From positions 6,197,174 through 6,261,173 of the forward strand of contig OY754986.1 of NCBI GenBank assembly GCA_963576475.1: a DNA stretch of 64,000 bases. Reading direction: 5' to 3'. The translations under genes were made by a program, and so were the position numbers. The notes under the pieces are model-generated. The model was not told where the DNA came from, made no database searches, and worked only from the letters and a program-made list of their open reading frames with translations. Below, one piece after another: positions 1 to 12,491 of the stretch; positions within the stretch are counted from its first letter, which is position 1; each line of letters begins with the position of its first letter. Origin of the DNA: Molanna angustata. Lineage: Eukaryota; Arthropoda; Insecta; Trichoptera; Molannidae.

Positions 1-73
1 CTTGGTGGCACATTCTATGACACAATTCATGAATGACCAAGTCACGCAGAGCATTGAAAACCATCAAGATCAT

Positions 74-829
74 TTTGTAATCCACTCACTCATTACAAAC
101 TCAAAGTATGTCCCATCTTATTATTCTTCCCTTTATTTTGTAATCCACTCACTCATTACAAACTCAAAGTATGTCCCATCTTATTATTCTTCCCTTTATT
201 TTGTAATCCACTCACTCATTACAAACTCAAAGTATGTCCCATCTTATTATTCTTCCCTTTATTTTGTAATCCACTCACTCATTACAAACTCAAAGTATGT
301 CCCATCTTATTATTCTTCCCTTTATTTTGTAATCCACTCACTCATTACAAACTCAAAGTATGTCCCATCTTATTATTCTTCCCTTTATTTTGTAATCCAC
401 TCACTCATTACAAACTCAAAGTATGTCCCATCTTATTATTCTTCCCTTTATTTTGTAATCCACTCACTCATTACAAACTCAAAGTATGTCCCATCTTATT
501 ATTCTTCCCTTTATTTTGTAATCCACTCACTCATTACAAACTCAAAGTATGTCCCATCTTATTATTCTTCCCTTTATTTTGTAATCCACTCACTCATTAC
601 AAACTCAAAGTATGTCCCATCTTATTATTCTTCCCTTTATTTTGTAATCCACTCACTCATTACAAACTCAAAGTATGTCCCATCTTATTATTCTTCCCTT
701 TATTTTGTAATCCACTCACTCATTACAAACTCAAAGTATGTCCCATCTTATTATTCTTCCCTTTATTTTGTAATCCACTCACTCATTACAAACTCAAAGT
801 ATGTCCCATCTTATTATTCTTCCCTTTAT
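74..829. repeat. 63-bp tandem repeat, 12 perfect copies
   Basis: A 63 bp unit starting tttgtaatccactcactcat is repeated head-to-tail; 756 bp equals exactly 12 units and the translated units are all identical. Because 63 is divisible by 3 and the unit has no stop in one frame, the array reads as a repetitive peptide (FVIHS...SSLY, 21 residues per unit). That frame then runs straight into a (TA)n tract, so I read it as a non-coding minisatellite. The absence of any divergence implies recent amplification or continued homogenisation. Confidence 0.95.
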
Positions 830-925
830 TCCCTTATTATTCTTTCCTTGAATCCACCTTCTTTTGGCAGATTTCTTAACGGAATATATGTAGGACCTAT
901 ATTTTCCGTTATGATTAATACAGAT

Positions 926-1130
<205 letters not shown>

Positions 1131-1215
1131 ATATTTGATGTTTTCACGGGTGAAATATGTTATAATATTTTAATCTCGGTTTTCCCGTGTCAGTAGGTCT
1201 TGACTAAGACCATTT

Positions 1216-1259
1216 GTCTTCCGACGTTTCGCCTGAATATCACCAGGCATTTTCAAGGA
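1216..1259 (-). ncRNA. Hammerhead-like ribozyme motif (family A, variant core)
   Basis: Mirror copy of the motif at 1302-1345. The core reads UUGAAAA, a GCCUG/CAGGC hairpin, then GAAACGUC. Relative to the canonical CUGANGA, position 3 is U and position 8 is A. Predicted by eye. Confidence 0.5.
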
Positions 1260-1301
1260 CTTAACGAAAAGCACTTAATCGCGCGCGTGCTTTTCGTTAA
1301 G

Positions 1302-1345
1302 TCCTTGAAAATGCCTGGTGATATTCAGGCGAAACGTCGGAAGAC
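1302..1345 (+). ncRNA. Hammerhead-like ribozyme motif (family A, variant core)
   Basis: Order on the plus strand: stem I 5' strand ending UCC, core UUGAAAA, stem II hairpin GCCUG/CAGGC, GAAA, an ACGU minimal stem III with C17, then stem I 3' strand starting GGA. The architecture matches the type I, tiny-stem-III hammerheads known from PLE termini. C3 and G8 are replaced by U and A, which could still pair. Activity is untested. Confidence 0.5.
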
Positions 1346-1430
1346 AAATGGTCTTAGTCAAGACCTACTGACACGGGAAAACCGAGATAAAAATATTATA
1401 ACATATTTCACCCGTGAAAACATCAAATAT

Positions 1431-2149
<719 letters not shown>

Positions 2150-2490
2150 CTTGCACCTTGAACAAGTAGCGAGTTTATTGCCATATGGCAATTTTTTTTA
2201 ACTTACCAGTGTTTCCAGCCCAGAGAAGCAAGAATTGCGTAAGAAATGAATTTAAATAAATTTCTGCTCTGCTGGGGATCGAACCCAGGACGCCCGTACG
2301 TAAGCCAAATGACGCCGGTGGTATATAGTACATATTTATGTACAAGATAGTCTTCTAAAATTGAATTGTAAAAACATTGAACTTAAGAACTTCCAGCCCA
2401 GAAAAGCAGAAATCTATGACTATTATTTTTCAAACAAATCACTGATCTTTTGGGAATCGAACTTTAGACGCTGGCGCTGATGAAAACGAA
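2150..2490 (-). repeat. Two degenerate tRNA-derived SINE fragments
   Basis: Two neighbouring blocks share the pattern 'ccagcccagagaagca ... tttctgctctgctgg' followed by a B-box-like complement (ggatcgaacccagg at about 2277; gggaatcgaactttagacgc at about 2451). Read on the minus strand, the B-box consensus GGTTCGA is recognisable. A related fragment lies near 61340. Boundaries are approximate. Confidence 0.45.
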
Positions 2491-3239
2491 AAAAATGTCC
2501 GGACGGTCTATTCATTTTGAAGCCCAATTCTTTTAGTAACAAAAAATTTTGTTCAAAAGAAACTTTAAAATTCTAATTTTTAATATATTTTTTTTGAGAT
2601 GAAAGAGAAAAATGTAAATTAAGGCTAAAATATGTCGTGTACCTGTTGTTGAAGTACAACATTGAGTTTAATTTAAGTGTAAGAAGGTGTACTGAAAATT
2701 TTAATATAATATTTTCATTACAGTCAGTCCAAGTTTTACACAATCTATCGAAATATTATTTTTACTTAAAAGAATGTTTTTGCCTTTGAGAAAAGCAAAA
2801 ATTATAAAAAAAATCGACAGGCATATCAGGTCTGGTACATAACAAATAAAAAATAATATAAGGGATTGCACATAGCGCCGTTTAATGATTCAATATCTTT
2901 CCAAGGGAGCTGACAAACTAGTTATGTGATGCTCTTCGAAACAAAGCTGTTTTCAGTCATATAGTGAAAGTTTTCTTGCTTTGAGCACTTCGGACATCCG
3001 GAGGCAGTTCAACTCCTTTAGGATGATCCTGATGACTCTGTGATGCCTCCCAGAGAGCTCTTTTCTCTGATGCAGCTCTTGAATATGTTGTGGTGCTAGA
3101 TTGTTTGAAGCATTAAACTTTTAAATAAATAATTAAATAAACTCTCCGCCAAGCGATAGGACTTTAACGGCTACTAGTTGTTGGAGAGAGTGCATATTAT
3201 ATATGGTCTGGACACGACAACAATATCAAGAGGTTATTG

Positions 3240-4030
3240 TTGCCTTTAACAATAATTCTATGATACTTCAATCTCCTAATATTAATCTCCATCTAAGGAA
3301 GAACTTAAAAGTTTTGTCTGGAGTGTGCTGCTGTAAGGAAACTAAACAGCTGTATTGATACTCTGGCATCTGACTGCCTTCGAAATATGGCGTTACAGGC
3401 GCATGGCTAGGATCCATTGATCAGACCATGAAGAACCTGTCGTGGACTTAGCAAGGTCGCTGCATCGGGACGATGAGCGACCTCTGTATCTTTTACCCTC
3501 CACAACTCTTATAACGACGTGCTTCTCGAGGTCTGTTTATAATTTTTGCGATCATTCTTATATTAAACAACTAAAAGGAAAAATATATCAGATAATTGTC
3601 AGACCTGCGCTACTGTATGGCTCCGAATGTTGGACGATGTACAACACCTTCCATAGGCAAATGGAAACCACCGAGATGCGTATGCTAAGATGGTCAGCGG
3701 GGGTGTCTCTAAAAGACAAAATAAAAAGTTCATACATTCGCGGAAGCTTAGGAGTGACAGGCATTAACATAAATTAGAAGAAAGACAATTGAGATGGTAT
3801 GGTCACATATTAAGAAGACCCGAGGATCACATTGTGAACCAGGCTATGGCCGTTGATATCCCCCGATCAACGAATAGGGGAAGACCAAAAAATACATGGA
3901 TGGCGCAAAGGAGTTCACAATTGATGAAACAAGAATTGACATCGGAGGCGGCTCAGAGCTGACCCCAGCAGTCTTCATCGACGATAAGTTAGGAAGAGGC
4001 CAGGAAGAAGAAGATTCTTATATTAAACAA
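3240..4030 (+). pseudogene. RTE-like LINE 3' fragments (RT C-terminus)
   Basis: Remnant of a non-LTR retrotransposon ORF. Around 3585-3776 the plus strand reads RPALLYGSECWT, then MRMLRWSAGVSL and YIRGS, the C-terminal signature also seen in the better-preserved copy at 7044-8094. Downstream, after a frameshift near 3775, it continues as a GHILRRPEDHIV-like stretch and a RGRPKNTWM-like stretch before ending in a gaagaagaaga tail near 4010. The part before about 3540 seems to be a second decayed RTE-type piece (a vestigial LEAFEMW-like region near 3370). Frameshifts and stops make it non-functional. Confidence 0.7.
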
Positions 4031-4139
4031 AGTGTACCTACTTACTACCTGCGAGAATCTAGCATTAGTTACAGAATTTTATTATGAAAATGATTGTTAG
4101 GATGTAATTACCTACTTGTTACAAAGAGATATTTATTAT

Positions 4140-5340
4140 TAAAAAAAGGACATTGCTAGAATGCCCAAGCCATGAGCGCACCCCCCCCTCCCTTCAAAAC
4201 CATCTTAAACGACCCTGAAACGACTTCAAAATGCTTCTTCACTCCATAGTTATCGTGTAGGCGATTTACAGGTACCTCACCTCACATTGAAAGTACTTTG
4301 AAGTTCTTCGATTTCCACGCCAAGTGTGATGTGAGCTGAATCCTCGCCGTGTGCAACGAGTCACCTTCGAGCGGGACATTAAAGCGTCTGCCCTGGTCTT
4401 CCATTAGTAAGAATTGAAGGGGGCACCGATCTTTTTCCCAGTATCTAATAGGATGGGGCTGCGACCACCCCCATATTTACTGACTAGGCCCCTATGGCCG
4501 CAACCTCTCCCCAGAGACATTGGAAATTGTTGGAATGCTTAAACATTTTTTTAAACCTTAATTTATTAAATTTTCTATAGGCTTCGTTGGTGACTGCTAT
4601 ACGTACGCTGCTAAGTTCACGCAGGTATACAATATTATGAATCCTATTCAGTAAATCGAGGTGTTCTTGTATTCCCTATAAAGTTTTGTTGTATTAAAGA
4701 TATAATGAAGTTTTACAAAGATTTTATTATTATAAGTGGGTAGAACATTGTAGAGTGTTGTCAGAAACACAATTTTTCATGTCTCGACATTTCATACAGT
4801 CTTCCATTACGTATTATTTCTTATTTCTCTCTGCAAGGTTAAACATGTTTCTATCAGCGACGGCTTCAGATTTCACTCTGCCCATATTTTAATTATTCCT
4901 TTTTTTAAATACTAAGATATCGGTTCCAAGTTATCTGGATTTAAATGATATTAACGAAAAAATAAAATTAGTAGATAATGGTAAAAATCAACTAGAGAAG
5001 ATTTTTTTGTTCAACTAGTGGGGCACTCAGTTCTCAGTATGCGCTTGCGTGTACTAGAGTGCTCCATTGGTGAGAATTCATCCGTAAACTGTTCATCAGT
5101 TCACGTAATATTAATGTAAATCTATGCGTGTTATTCTTAGTAATATTATACCTATGTTATTGAAATAAATGAACCGCACAAATGACTGTGCTCCTCCCTC
5201 GAACACGAGATTTAATCTCAACTGAGGGATGAATAGATCTTAAATAATAATTTAATTTTAAGATACTGTTTGTAATTCTTTTTATTATTAATGTATAATT
5301 GTTATTTTATTAAATAAATAAATAAATAAATGACTACTAG
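4140..5340. other. Unassigned intronic sequence with (AAAT)n-tailed repeat end
   Basis: 4140-4560 is unusually GC-rich for the window (polyC at about 4181) with no readable ORF. Around 5190-5335 a sequence ends in aataaataaataaataaat, typical of a retroelement 3' tail, but I cannot name the family. Confidence 0.35.
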
Positions 5341-5434
5341 TATAATGATGCAAATACATATTAACTAGATATATATTGTTTCACAAACTATTTCAAACAC
5401 GTTCTTCATCTATTTAAGACAGTCATTATTAGTA

Positions 5435-6125
5435 ATAAGTACATACCATCACGCCAAGCAGAGAATAGCGTGCGCCATACTTCTTTATGCTTGCACACAT
5501 TCATGGCTCCCTTTAAATCCATACATCGTCTTATACATGCTCATCGATTGTTCAAGCTTCTTATGTCTCCTTCTTTAAAAATATCTTCCATATGGTCATG
5601 CCATCATTTCTGGAGCGACCCCTGCTATTCACTTCATCTCTTACACCCATGTATACTTTTTTGGTCAAACTTTCATCGTTCATTATTTCAATATGCCAAA
5701 ACCATCTCAGGGCATTCACTTTTATTTTAATTTTTATATCCTTTATCTTGCATTCTCCTTATATCATGTATCGTTCTATTACATACCCCTTCTTACTGAT
5801 TTCATTTCTACAGCATTTATTTTACTTTCACGCGTTTTTGCCACGTCTTCGTGTCAAGGGTATACGACAAAGTTGGCACTACAATTACATTATGTAGCAA
5901 TTTTGGTTTCCTTGAGATGTTGGGATCGGACATTACTGGTCTGTCTTCCGTTTATTCTATTACCTACCTACCATAGTGCACCTCTTCCATTCCGTTAAAA
6001 CATACTCCCCAAATAAATATGAATAATCTCTACTTGTTCTAGCCATTCGTTTTCTACTTCATATGTACATGCAGTTATAATTTCAGTTTTTTCGAAAACC
6101 AATATCTTACGGTCTTGCTAATTAG
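5435..6125 (-). pseudogene. RTE-like LINE fragment (minus)
   Basis: The stretch is the same family as those at 28325-28700, 37025-38250 and 62585-63205. All share the 3' end cataccatcacgcca and their antisense translations align (IHRLIHA, then F..L, then WSCH). On the minus strand it encodes the end of an RTE-type reverse transcriptase ORF, broken by frameshifts. The long plus-strand open frames here are antisense shadows of it. Confidence 0.65.
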
Positions 6126-6539
6126 ACTTCTTTAAAAGCTTACTAATCACGCAACTAGATAAACACGACTAAAAAGGTAAAGATCGGTATTAAAAAATAT
6201 TACTTATAAACGTAAACTAAGATGACTAACTATTTCACCAATTTTTTTACGAACACCCTCATTTATTTTTTCATACTTCCGCATTGGCTTCACAGATGTC
6301 AAAAAATAGATAAATGCGTGAAATAATTGGATAACTGACATCAAAAAATGAAAACCATCACCGTGTTGAGTCAATTTAAACACGATTGCGATGAAATATA
6401 GGTAACAAGGAAAAACGTTATAAGAATGAAATGCGTTGGATCATATGTGAAAGATCCGCCATTTCGAAAAACTTGGCATGACGTGTTAGTCAAGCGTTGA
6501 AAAACCTCTCGACCTGTCCTAACTTGACTCTACTAATTA

Positions 6540-6815
6540 AAGGTATAATAATGATAGCCACGGTTTAACTAAACTAAGAACAGGCGTCACCCGCTGCTAC
6601 AGTAACCTCAAAAAATGGGGCTACAGAGAGGTACCTAGATACTTGTGAGTGTGGCACTGTGCAGGACAACTCGCACCTTGTCTCATGCCCCTTGATTGGA
6701 GTTACATGTACACATGAAGAAACCGTGACTGCGAAGGAAAGCGGCATACGGGTAGCCGAGCACTGGAGTTTTCTAATTTGATGGTGTTCCGGACACGGAA
6801 AGTAAAGTAAGTAGG
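6540..6815 (+). pseudogene. LINE ORF2 C-terminal remnant (Cys-rich end)
   Basis: The plus strand reads a TGVTRCYSNLKKWG-like stretch, then CECGTVQDNSHLVSCPL, the C-terminal CxC...H...C zinc-knuckle-like signature typical of several insect non-LTR retrotransposons, then KESGIRVAEHW. A stop follows, and the copy ends in gtaagtaggtaagta. Similar ends occur at 42300-42475. It is a fragment; the clade is not resolved. Confidence 0.5.
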
Positions 6816-7021
6816 TAAGTATAACTAAACTTTATGTTAATCACGCTCGTTTCGTTAATCACCAGGTACTAGAGATAGTTTACGTTCATAAGTAAGACGG
6901 TTAGATTTTATAATATTAACGGAGTGAAACTTGGATCACATCCAAAACAGTACCTAATCTTTGATGCTTAAAAATGTCAATTTTATGCATAACTCCGTAA
7001 TAAATAAAATATTGTGAGTTG

Positions 7022-8113
7022 TTTTATATGTAAGAAATAAAAAAGCATTTGACAGAGTCCCACGTCGTCTGGTCTGGCAAGCAGCAAGAGCACAAGGAAT
7101 ACCCGAAGAATACATGAAGCTGATACAAGACATGTATTACAATATCACCACCAGAATTAAAAGCCCAGCAGGACTTAGCGATAACCTTGAAGTCAAAGTG
7201 GGAGTTCACCAAGGGTCTGCTCTCAGTCCCTTCCTTTTTAACCTGGTCATGGACTATCTTACAAGAAATGCACAGCAATCGTTGCCGTGGTGTATCTTAT
7301 ATGCAGATGATGTGCTCCTTATCTCAGACTCGGCCATCCTATTACAGGAGAACCTTGATACTTGGAGAAGAGCTCTAGAAGGTAATGGTCTGCGTATAAG
7401 TCGTGATAAGACAGAATACATGGTATGCGAGTTTGAAAGAAGATGCACTGAACAGATATGTATTGAGGATAACCCAGTACCAAGAGTAAACCAATTCAAG
7501 TACCTTGGATCGATACTCACAAGTGATGCCAACGTAGATAACGATGTATCACACAGGATAAACGTGGCATGGCTGAAGTGGAGAACTCTCACTGGGGTAC
7601 TCTGCGATAAGAAAATGCCAGTGAGAACAAAGGGAAGGGTATATAAGACAGCTGTCAGACCGGCGATGTTGTATGGAGCTGAGTGCTGGACCACCAAGAA
7701 ATCCCACGAACAAAAACTCCACACCGCCGAAATGAAAATGCTTAGGTGGGCAGGCGGTGTTACAAGAGTTGATAAAATCAGAAACACCTATATTCGAGGA
7801 AGTTTCAAAGTGGCACCGATAGTGGACAAACTAAAAGAAACAAGGCTGCGTTGGTATGGCCATGTTATGCGTCGTGATGAGAATCACATCGTGAGAAAGA
7901 CACTAGACATACCAACTATTCAGCGGGGAAGAGGTCGTCCGCTGGCAACTTGGTGGTCTAGCATTCAAAAAGAACTTCAGGGGGACCACATCGATACCTT
8001 GACGACCCAGGACAGAGTGTCCTGGAGATTGCGTACCAGGAGGGCCGACCCCGACTAACACGGGACTAAGGCAAAGAAGAAGAAGAAGAAGAAGTTTTAT
8101 AAGAAATAAAAAG
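7022..8113 (+). mobile_element. 5'-truncated RTE-like LINE with imperfect target duplication
   Basis: The insertion runs from about 7044 to 8094. The left flank ttttatatgtaagaaataaa (from 7022) recurs as ttttataagaaataaaaag (8095-8113), an approximately 20 bp target-site duplication with a small indel. The body is a 3' RTE-like fragment and the tail is a (GAA)n run at 8075-8094. The tail and duplication are as expected for target-primed reverse transcription. Confidence 0.8.
7044..8058 (+). pseudogene. Reverse transcriptase of RTE-like LINE, 5'-truncated
   Basis: One open frame covers the C-terminal two thirds of a non-LTR reverse transcriptase. It starts inside the palm (KAFDRVPRRLVWQA), then GVHQGSALSPFLFNLVMDYL, the catalytic YADDVLL box, and a thumb/C-terminal region with PAMLYGAECWT, KMLRWAGGV and LRWYGHVMRRDENHIV. 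It ends with RGRPLATWW and a stop at 8056-8058. The missing N-terminus (endonuclease and first RT blocks) means it cannot encode a full element, but the frame is undamaged from its start, so it is young relative to the other RTE pieces here. The methionine at 7114 is internal, not a real start. Confidence 0.85.
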
Positions 8114-8870
8114 AAATTTGGCACTATTTTGATATAATACGATGGAATTTGAATGATTGTGAAAATTTTTTGAACCGAGTGCAGTAAAAAACGAAAATAA
8201 AAAGATTATCCAAAACAGTTGTTTTGCTTGCTTTACCATGTAGAAAAGAACCGCCTCTGTCTGCAGACATTTCCATGTTGAATTATCTTTATAACATCCG
8301 GGTCCTGACACATCTGTGATAAAATCCAACGGCTCCCAAACATATTTGCATATCCCCCCACCCCGCATCCCTCCCGAACGTTTGTATGTTTCTCAAACGT
8401 TTTACGACCGCGACGCTCAAGTATGCCGCTCATCCATCACGTTTACTGCCTGGGAAGTCGATATCGTCTGTCGTTTGGGCACTCGCGAAATATGCAGCAA
8501 TAATAATAGTAATTTTGGATGTTTTATTATGAGATTTTTTATTATTTGCACTCGTACAGATATGTATGTCCCAGGCAGTGGCAATGCTAGAAAGGAATGA
8601 ATCTCGGTACGCAAGGCGAGTCTACGATATTTGGTAATAAAAATATCTCGGCGAACTCGGATTTCAATGAAATATTCCAATGACGCAATTGAATTGTTAG
8701 GGCGAAGAGATCCAAAGAAATATTATGTAATTTTGCTTTATTCATTCAAAATCGTGTATGCGTATGTCAGTGTACTAGAATTCTTATCAGTTGTATGGAA
8801 TCCTTTGGATTTTTTTAATCGCTTCTTGTTTAACTAACAGGTAATGATGTAACAAATGCAGAACATATTT
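8114..8870. other. No gene recognised
   Basis: Short open frames overlap on both strands with no domain signature. The sequence is slightly GC-richer than its neighbours from 8340 to 8480. I see no repeat boundary. Confidence 0.4.
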
Positions 8871-8877
8871 CACCTCT

Positions 8878-9371
8878 GTGTCGATGATGGGAAGAATATT
8901 CAAAAAATTTCATATACAAGGTGTCTCAAAAGAAAGTTTATATTTGTATTCAGAGCGTTATGTGGAGATGTTAGACAACTTCTTGGTGCCTGAACTGCAA
9001 AACTTTCCTGACTTTAACCAAAGAAAATGGTTCCAGCAGGACGGAGCAACGTCACACACGTCCAATACATATCTGCCACGAGTTCGTGAAATTTTCCCAG
9101 GCAAATTGATCTCCAGGAGAGGTGACATAAATTGGCCTCCACGCAGTCCTGATTTAACTCATATGGTCTTTTTCCTATGGGGTTAACTAAAATCTAAAAT
9201 TGACGGCAGTTAACCAACTTCCCTGACGCATTTGAAAGTAAATATCCGTCACGAAATGGTAGCCATCACTGAGTCCACCTGCCGAGCCGTCATTAAGTAA
9301 TTTTACTGTTCGACTAAATGAGTGCTGCGAACGCGAGGGTCTATATTTGGATGAAATTATTTTCAATAAAT
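8878..9371 (+). pseudogene. Mariner/Tc1-type transposase remnant
   Basis: The open frame at 8878-9183 encodes the C-terminal half of a DDE transposase of the kind usually annotated Tc3/mariner-like: WFQQDGATSHT (containing the second catalytic Asp), FPGKLISRRGDINWPPRSPDL, then FFLWG. In intact relatives the SPDLT..DFFLWG motif carries the third acidic residue; here that position reads THMVFFLWG, so the third catalytic acid is lost. A stop follows, then homologous sequence resumes in other frames (IRHEMVAITES at about 9240, CCEREGLYLDEI at about 9328), giving at least two frameshifts. The N-terminal half is absent. It is inactive. Confidence 0.85.
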
Positions 9372-9465
9372 AATTTCCCAAATTGTGTACTTTAATAATT
9401 AATAAACATTTTTCTTTATCTTTTCACTAAATATAAACTCCCTGTATTTAGTCCAAAAATAAGAC

Positions 9466-9522
9466 ATGCTGTGGTGGTTTGGCCGTATGGAAAGAATGAA
9501 TGACGAACGACTGCCATCAATT
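9466..9522 (+). pseudogene. Short LINE scrap (WFGRMERMNDERLP)
   Basis: Reads MLWWFGRMERMNDERLPS on the plus strand, matching the RFGHM.RM.EERL signature of the RTE-like copies at 28325-28700 (minus). Only about 57 bp remain, cut by the SINE that follows. Confidence 0.6.
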
Positions 9523-9745
9523 TATTTATGACTTCTCGGGCTACAAGTGTATTTTATGATTTCTCGGGCAACTTGTTAGTTACATATTTTATGATTTCTC
9601 GGGCAACTTGTTAGTTGTATAAATGCCACATTTTGGAGACTCACGATATTAATCGTCTCACAGATCCAGACCGAAAATACAATTAAAAATTGTGTCTCCG
9701 CCGGGAACCCGGGACCCTTGGATCAGCAGTCATATACCTAACTGT
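9523..9745 (-). mobile_element. tRNA-derived SINE with triplicated tail segment
   Basis: Same family as 37795-38030. On the minus strand there is a tRNA-like head with a B-box (GGGTCCCGGGTTCCCGGC), a conserved body (gagacgattaatatcgt), and a 3' part containing GCCCGAGAAATCATAAA. That 3' segment occurs three times in tandem (9530, 9556 and 9593). The A-box end is truncated near 9745. Confidence 0.7.
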
Positions 9746-9844
9746 TTTTCTGTTTTATTTTTGTTTTAATTATTATATGTTAATTTTAAGTTTTCATTGT
9801 TATATTGATGATTTTTAGCCGTGATAGCCACCCAAATATAATCT

Positions 9845-10495
9845 TCAACTTAAGGGTGTTAGTACCGAAATGGTAAAACAATTTAAGTATTTGGGTAGTG
9901 TAATTACTGAGAATTTAGACCCTGACACTGAAGTAAAATGCAGAATAGAAGCGGCCCCATCGGCATTTTTCAAAATAAAAAATCTTCTCCTTGACGACAA
10001 TATTATCTTAAAGATGACACTAAGAATGGTCAAGTGTTATGTGTGGTCAGTTCTTCTTTATGGGGTGGAGGCGTGGACTCTCAAAGTTAATATTATAAAC
10101 CACCTTGAAGCATTTGAAATGTGGATCCACCGCAGAATGTTTAGAATATCGTGGAGTGACATGGTCAGTAACACTCAAGTACTACGTAGAGCCAACACCA
10201 ACAGAGAATTATTCACCAATGTTAAGCTCCGTAAAGTGTTGTACTTCGGTCATATTCTGAGTGGTGAAAAGTATGCCATCCTTCAGGTCGTCATGAAGGG
10301 GAAGATTGAGGGTCGTAGAGAGGTCGGAAGAAAACAGCTTTCCTGGCTGCGAAACATCTGCGAATGGAACGGTATAAGAACTGTGGAGGAGCTGTTTCGC
10401 AATACACAGGACAGGGAGGCCATGTTATGGTGGTCGTCAACGTCGGGGGGACCTGATATGACACAAGAAGAAGAAGATTGTTATATTTGACTGAG
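9845..10495 (+). pseudogene. RTE-like LINE fragment, second family
   Basis: An uninterrupted frame (about 206 codons from 9870) of the RT C-terminal region: VKQFKYLGSVITENL, a CYVWSVLLYGVEAWTL block, LEAFEMWIHRRMFRISW, then GRREVGRKQLSWLRNI. It ends in gaagaagaaga at 10470. It differs from the 7044 copy (LEAFEMW type rather than KMLRWAGG type), so at least two RTE-like families are present. Endonuclease and catalytic RT boxes are missing. Confidence 0.75.
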
Positions 10496-10868
10496 AATTG
10501 CTCCCCTCAGCGAAACTTTTTTTTCTTAGGAGCAAGTAAATAAATAAAAAACAAACAACTAAGCCACGAAGGCTGATAAGTTTACATAAATCAATAGACT
10601 AGAAGTAGTACATAATAAATTCCTGAAACTTTTTGATTATCGTAGTAAATTAAAATTTTCCAACTACCGGCAATCTGCTATAGATAATCTCGAAAATAAA
10701 CAATCAATAATTATAGAATTGAATACCTATACAAAATTATTCACTACACAACCGTGCAGACTCATCTTGCTTGCTATCAAAATTAAATTTGAAATAATTT
10801 GACTGCAGAGTAAAGTTTGATTGAAGTTAAGGATTGATGTATAAAATAATATTATTATAATTTTTTTT

Positions 10869-11300
10869 TTATTGACAAACATTTTTTTCAACATCTCAAT
10901 AGAGACGAAGTTGGGATATTGTAGAAGAACCAGGAACTCGAGGCACCTAGAGGGCTTACGACCTGTCATCGGCTGGTTTACGTGATCACTTTATGCACTT
11001 GCGCAACGTTCACCAATTATGCCTTCTTATTGAATTCCCTTATCGATGTAATTTTTCAAAAATCGTGTCTATTGATAAGTTGGTTTATTTGTTAACAATG
11101 AAAGCAACAGTCTTTTATACATGAGGTGACAGTATTCTCTCACAGATGTCACCCCTGAACTGCGACAGAAATATTATTTAATTTTTGGCTTGTTTTCCTA
11201 CTTGTACCGATGTGTATATAAATCGAATATATTTTTAAAGGTTGCATAATACATGCAAAAAATGGATTTTTTCCCTGTCGGGAGTCAAATGATATTGATA
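10869..11300 (+). mobile_element. MITE family M1, copy a
   Basis: Contains the M1 hallmarks: gacaaac...tttt, atctcaatagagacgaagtt, agaagaaccaggaa, gcacctagagggcttacgac, ctggtttacgtgatcacttt and, further on, cctgtcgggagtcaaa. Other copies are at 14735, 30058, 32505, 39459 and 57540. The outer part (11100-11290) is shared with 33600-33810. Non-coding. Confidence 0.75.
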
Positions 11301-12150
11301 TGCTACTATTTGAAGATCTGTAAGACTGTGTAGGTGATAGATACATAAGTCTTTTAGAAAATATATAAATATTTCAAATAAATTAAGGTTATTTTAATCC
11401 TACGTGATATCCGCTTGTCTGCTTGTATACTCAGTGTTGAAGAACAAAAATATTTTTTTGGCGTTTTTATACTGTTCATTCAATTTTAACCCATCAATTT
11501 TGAAAAGGTCAAAACGTATCGCCCAATAAAAAATATCATTCAATAAAACCCGTATTGTTTTATTATTTTAGAAAAACATTCTCAGGAATCTAATAAATAA
11601 TATGATAGGTAGGTACATAATAAGAGATGAAACTTTCATTTTCGCAGTCAAAATGAAATATTTCATTTGCGAAAAAAAATAAATTGAACGATTACTCGTG
11701 TTGAAAAAAGAAATATATTATGAAAACGTGTGGAGTTTAACCAACGCCTAGCTCGTATTTTTAAAACGATGTCCATACTTAATTTTTTACAAATTGCCTA
11801 AAGTACGTACTTACCTATTAGGAAATGTATGAGGATGGAATTATACTTTTAAAAAATATAATAAATTTATATCAATAATACAAACACAGTGGAAAACACA
11901 AGGCTGGGTTCTTTCAACAAAAAGTAATAGTATACTTAAAATATTTTGTTTTATTTAAATTGTTCAAAATTGCGTCGTTTGACGGCATTATGTAGATTTT
12001 AATGAAACAACCTAAAGTATTGCACAACTTTATGAAATCAAAGTATTTTAACTCTACTTTGTTACGAAAAACACAGCCTTAACATTATGTATGTATGTAT
12101 GTATATTTTATTTAGATGTAAAACATACATGCACTTTCTTACATCTAGTA
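11300..12150. other. AT-rich intron, nothing recognised
   Basis: No domain-bearing frame and no obvious terminal repeats. A (TATG)n stretch near 12090 begins a low-copy repeat whose relative lies at 21745-21815 (attttatttagatgtaaaa, then cttacatctagtataaa). Confidence 0.5.
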
Positions 12151-12154
12151 TAAA

Positions 12155-12275
12155 AAATAATAAATAAATTTGGAATGGTAAAATAAAACCAAAGCTTTCA
12201 GTTCTACTAATTTCAAAAATTAGTAGAACTGAAAACTTTGGTTTTGTTTTACCATTCCAAATTTATTTATTATTT
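12155..12275. repeat. 121-bp palindrome
   Basis: Arms 12155-12213 and 12217-12275 are near-perfect reverse complements around 12215 (left arm includes ttggaatggtaaaataaaac; right arm includes gttttgttttaccattccaa). It would form a strong hairpin. It sits next to the tatttagatgtaaaac repeat and may be its foldback terminus. Confidence 0.85.
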
Positions 12276-12491
12276 GAAATGGAGTTCTACCAAGAATTGT
12301 CCGTAGAAAAGTTAAAAAAAAACATCTAGTATAACCATTAAGCATATTTACAAGCTGAAAAAATAAAAAGTTTTCACAGTATGAAATATATAAAAACAAC
12401 AAAAAACAAGAAAATATTCAAATTTACACAAACATACAAAGGAAGCACACAATATCTTAAAATAACTTTTCCTTCATGTATTCAACACTTA

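Noticed and set aside
74..829. CRISPR-like regular spacing
   Set aside because: The units are fully identical with no variable spacers, and the sequence is eukaryotic.
5470..5998. Three overlapping plus-strand frames rich in Phe, Ser and His
   Set aside because: Antisense of an RTE-like fragment; the same pattern recurs at 62657 and 28318.
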